From the NCBI RefSeq assembly GCF_009379765.1, contig NZ_WHTD01000079.1:1-36498 (forward strand): a stretch of DNA of 36,498 nt, in the 5' to 3' direction. Positions within the stretch are counted from its first letter, which is position 1. The number at the start of each line of letters is the position of its first letter. This document shows positions 33,021 through 36,498 of this stretch, in pieces. Source of the DNA: Actinophytocola sp. GTDB taxonomy: Bacteria > Actinomycetota > Actinomycetes > Mycobacteriales > Pseudonocardiaceae. A program made the translations under genes and the position numbers. Under the pieces are notes generated by a model. It did not search any database. It was not told the DNA's origin and saw only the letters and a list, made by a program, of their open reading frames with translations.

Positions 33021-34544
33021 TCAGCCAACTTGGCACGACGCCACGGAGATCCCGTCAGGGGGCGTCACGGTTTGGTTCCCGGCGGCATCGCTGGCCGCGA
33101 TGCTCCAGGAGACCTTCCCCGGTGACTGGAACGGACCCAATGTTCCGAACCACTGGTCGCCGTCTTGCGACATGGGCTGGCTGCCTGTCTCGCCCTCCCC
33201 AGGCCCGCTCCAACTCAGCACGACCGAGGTGACGCCGACGTTGTCGGTCACCGCCGCCACGACCTGGCTGGTCGTCATGTCGCAGAAGCTGAAGCCTTGC
33301 CAGATCGCGGTCGGCGAGGCTGAGGTGCGGCCGAACTTCGGGGCCGTCGTGTCGCCCGGCGGGTCCGGGGGGTCGGGCGGGTTCGGTGGGTCGACCGGGT
33401 CCTCGGTGGTGGGGTCGTCGTTGGTGGGGTAGTCCGTCGTCGGGTCGTCGGGCACCGGGGTCGTGGTCGTGGTGGTCGGCGGGGGCTTGCTCGACGACGA
33501 GCCGGGGGAGCCGCTGCTCGACCCGGTCGGCGACGTCGTCAGGCCGATCGGCAGGTCCAGGCCCAGCGGCTCGCCGGGCACCGGCGTGTTCCGCAGGTAC
33601 ACCACCGCGCCGCCGGTGACCAGCAGCGCGAGCACCGCGGCCGCCGCGGCGATGACCCGCAGCCGGCGGCGCGCCGCGAGAGCGGGCGGGTCGGGATCCG
33701 AGTCGTCGGAGCCGGCGTCGAGCGGTGCCACGGCTGGTGTGCCACCGGCGGTGGGTGGCTCGTAGGCGGCGAGCTGGACCTCGTCCATGACCTGGTCGCG
33801 CAACCACACCGGGGCGGGCAGCAGCGGCACGGCGGCGAGCAGCGCGAACGGGCTGACCATGATCCGCCGCCGGTCCGAGCAGACCTCGCAGGAGTCGACG
33901 TGCCGGGCCACCCGCTTGCGCATCAGTGGCGAGTACCGACCGTCCCAGTCGGACAGCAGCGCGTCCAGCCCGGTGCAGTCCTTGCGGCCCTGCCGCGCGA
34001 TCAGCAACGCGCCCAGCGACCGCTCGACCTGGTCGCGCAGCCGGGAGAGGAGCACGTAGGCGTGGTTGGCGCTCACGCCCATCGCCTCGCCCAGCTCCGC
34101 ACCGTCGAGCCCTTGCCGCACGTGCAGGTCGAGTAACGCTCTGTCCCGTTCGGACAGCCCGGCGGCGGCACTCCACACGAGTTCGCGCAGTGCCACCTGC
34201 TCGGCCGCCCGGTCCGGTCCCGGATCGGTGTCCGCCATGTCTCCCACCTCGTCGAGCACGACCCGTTGCCGCGCCCGGACCTTGCGCAGCGCCACGCTTC
34301 GCGCGACGGCGTACAGCCAGGGCCGGAGCCGGTCGGGGTCGTTCAGCTGGGCAAGCCGCTGCGCGACGAGAACGAAGGTGTCCTGCACGGCGTCCGCGGC
34401 TTCGTCGCGGTCGCGGAGCACGGACCAGCAGAAGTCGTGCAGCCGATCGGCGTAGCGGTCGTACACAGCCGCGAACGCCTCCCGGTCACCCGCCAGCACA
34501 CCGGCGACGAGCTCGGCGTCGGTGGGCTCGGTGAGCTCGCTCAC
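33021..34544 (-). CDS. Membrane-anchored ECF sigma factor fused to zinc-finger and extracellular domain
   Basis: A 507-residue single-chain regulator. Sigma region 2 covers about residues 8-85 (DRYADRLHDFCWSVLRDRDEAADAVQDTF) and region 4 about 120-175 (LDGAELGEAMGVSANHAYVLLSRLRDQV). A zinc-finger-like segment follows (H215, C219, C222 in HVDSCEVC), one TM helix (about 297-316), a Ser/Thr/Pro-rich linker and a C-terminal Ig-like extracellular domain with two Cys. It looks like a sigma and anti-sigma factor in one protein, similar to reported ECF groups with membrane extensions. The GTG at 34544 is chosen because the upstream start at 34616 lies inside the P2 promoter. It probably drives itself and the surface operon. 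Confidence 0.9.
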   Translation of the reverse strand: MSELTEPTDAELVAGVLAGDREAFAAVYDRYADRLHDFCWSVLRDRDEAADAVQDTFVLVAQRLAQLNDPDRLRPWLYAVARSVALRKVRARQRVVLDEVGDMADTDPGPDRAAEQVALRELVWSAAAGLSERDRALLDLHVRQGLDGAELGEAMGVSANHAYVLLSRLRDQVERSLGALLIARQGRKDCTGLDALLSDWDGRYSPLMRKRVARHVDSCEVCSDRRRIMVSPFALLAAVPLLPAPVWLRDQVMDEVQLAAYEPPTAGGTPAVAPLDAGSDDSDPDPPALAARRRLRVIAAAAAVLALLVTGGAVVYLRNTPVPGEPLGLDLPIGLTTSPTGSSSGSPGSSSSKPPPTTTTTTPVPDDPTTDYPTNDDPTTEDPVDPPNPPDPPDPPGDTTAPKFGRTSASPTAIWQGFSFCDMTTSQVVAAVTDNVGVTSVVLSWSGPGEGETGSQPMSQDGDQWFGTLGPFQSPGKVSWSIAASDAAGNQTVTPPDGISVASCQVG

Positions 34545-34602
34545 CAGCGGGTCCTGCGCACGGTTCGGGAACCTCCGGTCCGGTATCTGACGGCGGCTTG
34601 CT

Positions 34603-34636
34603 CCCGGTAGGAGCACTCGAGGGGGGAGAACCTTAC
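34603..34636 (-). promoter_or_regulatory. Candidate ECF promoter P2 (sigma gene)
   Basis: GTAAGG (34636-34631), 17 bp, then CTCCTACCGGG (34613-34603) on the minus strand, matching P1 exactly in both blocks and spacing. It implies autoregulation of the sigma gene. Its -35 overlaps the plus-strand TACGAT (34634-34639) of the divergent hemerythrin gene, so the two promoters may compete. Confidence 0.7.
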
Positions 34637-34645
34637 GATTACTTG

Positions 34646-35119
34646 GTGGGGACAGCGGCCGAACCGTACGACCGGGTGACCGCGTTCGGCAACCAGTTGG
34701 TGCAAACCCATGTTCGACTGCGTGAGCGGCTCGACCGGTTCCGTGCCGGCGAGGACGTGCCCGCCCGTGACCTGCGGGCCCACTGCCTTACGTTCTGCTC
34801 GGTGCTCACCCGCCACCACGAGGCCGAGGACAGCGCCGCCTTTCCGGTTCTGGCCAGGGAGTTTCCCGAGCTCGGGCCGGTTCTCGATGAGCTGTCGCGG
34901 GACCACGAGCTGGTCGCCGGCGCGATGCGGAGGCTCACCGCCCTCCTCGACGGCGACACCGACCGCGACGACATCCGGCAGGAGGTCGACACGCTGGCGG
35001 CGCTGCTGGAGACCCACCTGGTCTACGAGGAGAAGAAGATCGTCGCCGCGCTCAACGCGCTGCGCCCGGACACCGCGGACGCGGCGGCGCTGCGCTGCGC
35101 CACGACCTTCCCCGAATAA
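34646..35119 (+). CDS. Hemerythrin (HHE) domain protein
   Basis: A 157-residue four-helix bundle. The iron-ligand pattern is visible as QTHVRLRERLDRF, LTRHHEAEDSAAF, LSRDHELVAGAM and ETHLVYEEKKIV. Such proteins bind a di-iron centre and sense or scavenge O2, NO or peroxide. The GTG start lies 6 bp after TACGAT, a typical leaderless arrangement. It is divergent from the membrane-anchored sigma factor and overlaps the next gene at TAATG. Confidence 0.88.
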   Translation: MGTAAEPYDRVTAFGNQLVQTHVRLRERLDRFRAGEDVPARDLRAHCLTFCSVLTRHHEAEDSAAFPVLAREFPELGPVLDELSRDHELVAGAMRRLTALLDGDTDRDDIRQEVDTLAALLETHLVYEEKKIVAALNALRPDTADAAALRCATTFPE

Positions 35120-35127
35120 TGGGTCGC

Positions 35128-35532
35128 ATGGCGACCGACCGAGCGGCCTTCGCCGCGTGGATCGAGGCGTACGAACGGTCCTGGCGCACCGCGGGCACCG
35201 ACCACCTCCGCGCGTTGTTCACCGAGGACGCCCGCTACCGGCACTCGCCCTACGACGAGCCGATCGTCGGGCTGCCCGCGATCGAGGCCGACTGGGACCA
35301 GGAGCGGGACGGCCCGGCCGAGGTGTTCACGATGGCCGCGGAGATCGTCGCGGTCGAGGGTGACACCGGCGTGGCCAAGCTGGTCGTGACCTACGGCGAC
35401 CCGGTGACGCAGGAGTACCGGGACCTCTGGCTCGTCCGCTTCGCCGGGGACGGCCGCTGCGCGTCGTTCGAGGAGTGGCCGTTCTGGCCCGACGAGCCCT
35501 GGGCCGCGTCCGCCGCTCAGTCCGGCCGGTAG
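35128..35532 (+). CDS. SnoaL-like (NTF2 superfamily) protein
   Basis: A 134-residue protein (137 if the ATG at 35119 is used, overlapping the upstream stop). Pattern: FAAWIEAYERSWRTAGTDHLRALFTEDARYRHSPYDEPIVGLPAI, then EYRDLWLVRFAGDGRCASFEEWPFWP, matching small nuclear-transport-factor-2-like domains. Function unassigned. AATAAT seven bases before ATG 35128 would suit a leaderless start, while TAATG favours coupling to the hemerythrin gene; both remain possible. The 3' end overlaps the convergent IclR gene by 16 bp. Confidence 0.82.
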   Translation: MATDRAAFAAWIEAYERSWRTAGTDHLRALFTEDARYRHSPYDEPIVGLPAIEADWDQERDGPAEVFTMAAEIVAVEGDTGVAKLVVTYGDPVTQEYRDLWLVRFAGDGRCASFEEWPFWPDEPWAASAAQSGR

Positions 35533-36302
35533 CCCAGCTGCGCGGACAGCTCGTCGGCGGCCTCCTTCGCGCGCGGCGCGATGGCCTCCAGCTCCGCGAC
35601 GCCCGCCCGCAGCGCCGGCACGCTCACCGACAGCGCCGCGACCACGACCCCGGTGTGGTCGCGCACCGGCACCGCGACGCCGACCACGCCGGGCACCCGC
35701 TCCTCCAGGGAGAGCGCGTAGCCCTTCGCGCGGATCTCCGCGAGCTCAGCCCGCAGCGCGTCGACGTCGATCTTGGACAGGGTGACCGCCGAGCGGAGGT
35801 CGTCGCGGAGCACCCGCTCCTGCAGCACCTCGTCGGCGAAGGCCAGCAGCACCTTGCCGGGCGCGCCCTGGTGCGGCGCCAGCGGGGCGCCGATGTCGGT
35901 GTAGGTGCGGCGCAGCGCGTGCACGCTCTCCACCTGCGCGAGTGTCCGCCGCGCCGGGGTGGCGTCGAGGATGTGCAGCGCGACGGTCTCGCCGGTGACG
36001 TCGCGGAGCGCGGTCATCGCCGGCTCTGCCTGCAGCTCCATCGACAGCCGCTGCCGCGCGGTCTCGGCGAGCCCGATCAGCCGCGGTCCGAGGCTGTAGT
36101 CGGTGCTGCGCGGCAGTTGGGTGACCAGGCCGTGGTTGGCGAGGCTCGCGAGGATCCGGTGCACGGTGCTGCGGGACAGCGAGGTGAGCGTCGCGATCTC
36201 CGACACCCCGGCGACCGGCCGGGCGCGGGAGAACACCGACATGATCGCGACCGCGCGGTCGATCGCCTGCACCGACTGCCGGGCGGGCGCGTCTTCGGTC
36301 AT
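35517..36302 (-). CDS. IclR family transcriptional regulator
   Basis: A 261-residue regulator. The N-terminal winged helix-turn-helix spans about 12-70 (VQAIDRAVAIMSVFSRARPVAGVSEIATLTSLSRSTVHRILASL). The effector domain spans about 85-255 (APLAPHQGAPGKVLLAFADE, and ERVPGVVGVAVPVRDHTGVVVAALSVS). GGGAG lies 4 bp before the ATG at 36302. IclR proteins often control divergent catabolic genes; the divergent gene would lie outside the window. The palindromic element copy 2 begins 28 bp upstream of its start. Confidence 0.92.
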   Translation of the reverse strand: MTEDAPARQSVQAIDRAVAIMSVFSRARPVAGVSEIATLTSLSRSTVHRILASLANHGLVTQLPRSTDYSLGPRLIGLAETARQRLSMELQAEPAMTALRDVTGETVALHILDATPARRTLAQVESVHALRRTYTDIGAPLAPHQGAPGKVLLAFADEVLQERVLRDDLRSAVTLSKIDVDALRAELAEIRAKGYALSLEERVPGVVGVAVPVRDHTGVVVAALSVSVPALRAGVAELEAIAPRAKEAADELSAQLGYRPD

Positions 36303-36330
36303 CTCACTCCCAAGCTCCACATCGGCGACT

Positions 36331-36498
36331 CTAGTGTCGTGAGTCCGAGGAACGTTGGCGTTTGCCGGGGCCCAGATCGCCCCTGGCCGCGTTGTCGGGA
36401 AACCCGAATACGACCCGGTATGAGGGATTCCCTCCGCCTCGCCAGGAACGATCTGGATCCCCGGCAAACATCAAACAACCTCGAACTCACGACACTAG
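36331..36498. mobile_element. MITE-like near-palindromic repeat, copy 2
   Basis: A 168-bp non-coding element ending exactly at the window edge. Termini are CTAGTGTCGTGAGTCCGAGG and its inverted copy CCTCGAACTCACGACACTAG (19 of 20 matching). Further inward pairs are GTTTGCCGGGG/CCCCGGCAAAC, CCAGATCG/CGATCTGG, CCTGG/CCAGG and a GGGAA(A/T)CCC block near the centre, so nearly the whole element is self-complementary. Its core matches copy 1 (2359-2525) in the opposite orientation. It lies in the 5' region of the IclR gene and could supply a long RNA hairpin or a regulator site. Confidence 0.75.

Overview
The window is very GC-rich with strong third-position GC, many GTG starts and several apparently leaderless genes. 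Gene content (small laccase, TNT-domain protein, ECF42/DGPF pair, class F sortase, IclR and Lrp regulators) points to a filamentous actinomycete, most likely a Pseudonocardiaceae member such as Amycolatopsis. That placement is inference from style and content; no rRNA or tRNA gene was seen.

Layout. 1-720: a decayed IS66-type transposase. 812-2175: a divergent S4 RNA-binding protein and MDR quinone oxidoreductase. 2359-2525: a 167-bp near-palindromic element whose sister copy lies at 36331-36498, at the window end. 2568-5968: a secreted TNT-domain protein, a small membrane protein, a frameshifted methyltransferase, and a divergent SMP-30 lactonase / Lrp regulator pair. 5944-8606: an accessory SecDF fusion (frameshifted) with a small secreted protein. 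9244-16502: a three-gene operon-like block of exported proteins: a two-domain laccase, a 1326-residue protein with split ThuA, discoidin, PQQ-type sugar dehydrogenase, PKD and DUF1080 domains, and a cupredoxin with five Ig-like repeats. 16629-19732: a TetR regulator divergent from a cytochrome P450, then a dimethylargininase (ddaH).

From about 19.7 to 29.9 kb lies an accessory segment bounded by an imperfect 38-bp repeat of the ddaH 3' end. It holds an esterase with a membrane domain, a two-component system, a SnoaL-like protein, a reductase plus hydrolase pair, an ECF42 sigma factor with its DGPF partner, IS scars and an arginyl-tRNA synthetase. 29.9-31.1 kb is a thiolase. 31.2-34.5 kb is a cell-surface regulon on the minus strand: a membrane-anchored ECF sigma factor, a Pro-rich surface protein, a class F sortase and a LuxR-type regulator. 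The sigma gene and the surface operon share a bipartite promoter (GTAAGG-N17-CTCCTACCGGG). The window ends with a hemerythrin-like protein, a SnoaL-like protein and an IclR regulator.

The strongest candidates for something undescribed are: the exported copper/PQQ sugar-oxidation block, whose two large proteins share an unnamed 81-residue two-cysteine module; the self-contained sigma/sortase regulon; the mobile-looking palindromic repeat family; and the repeat-bounded segment at ddaH. Four otherwise good genes carry five frame breaks, so some apparent pseudogenes may be sequencing errors.
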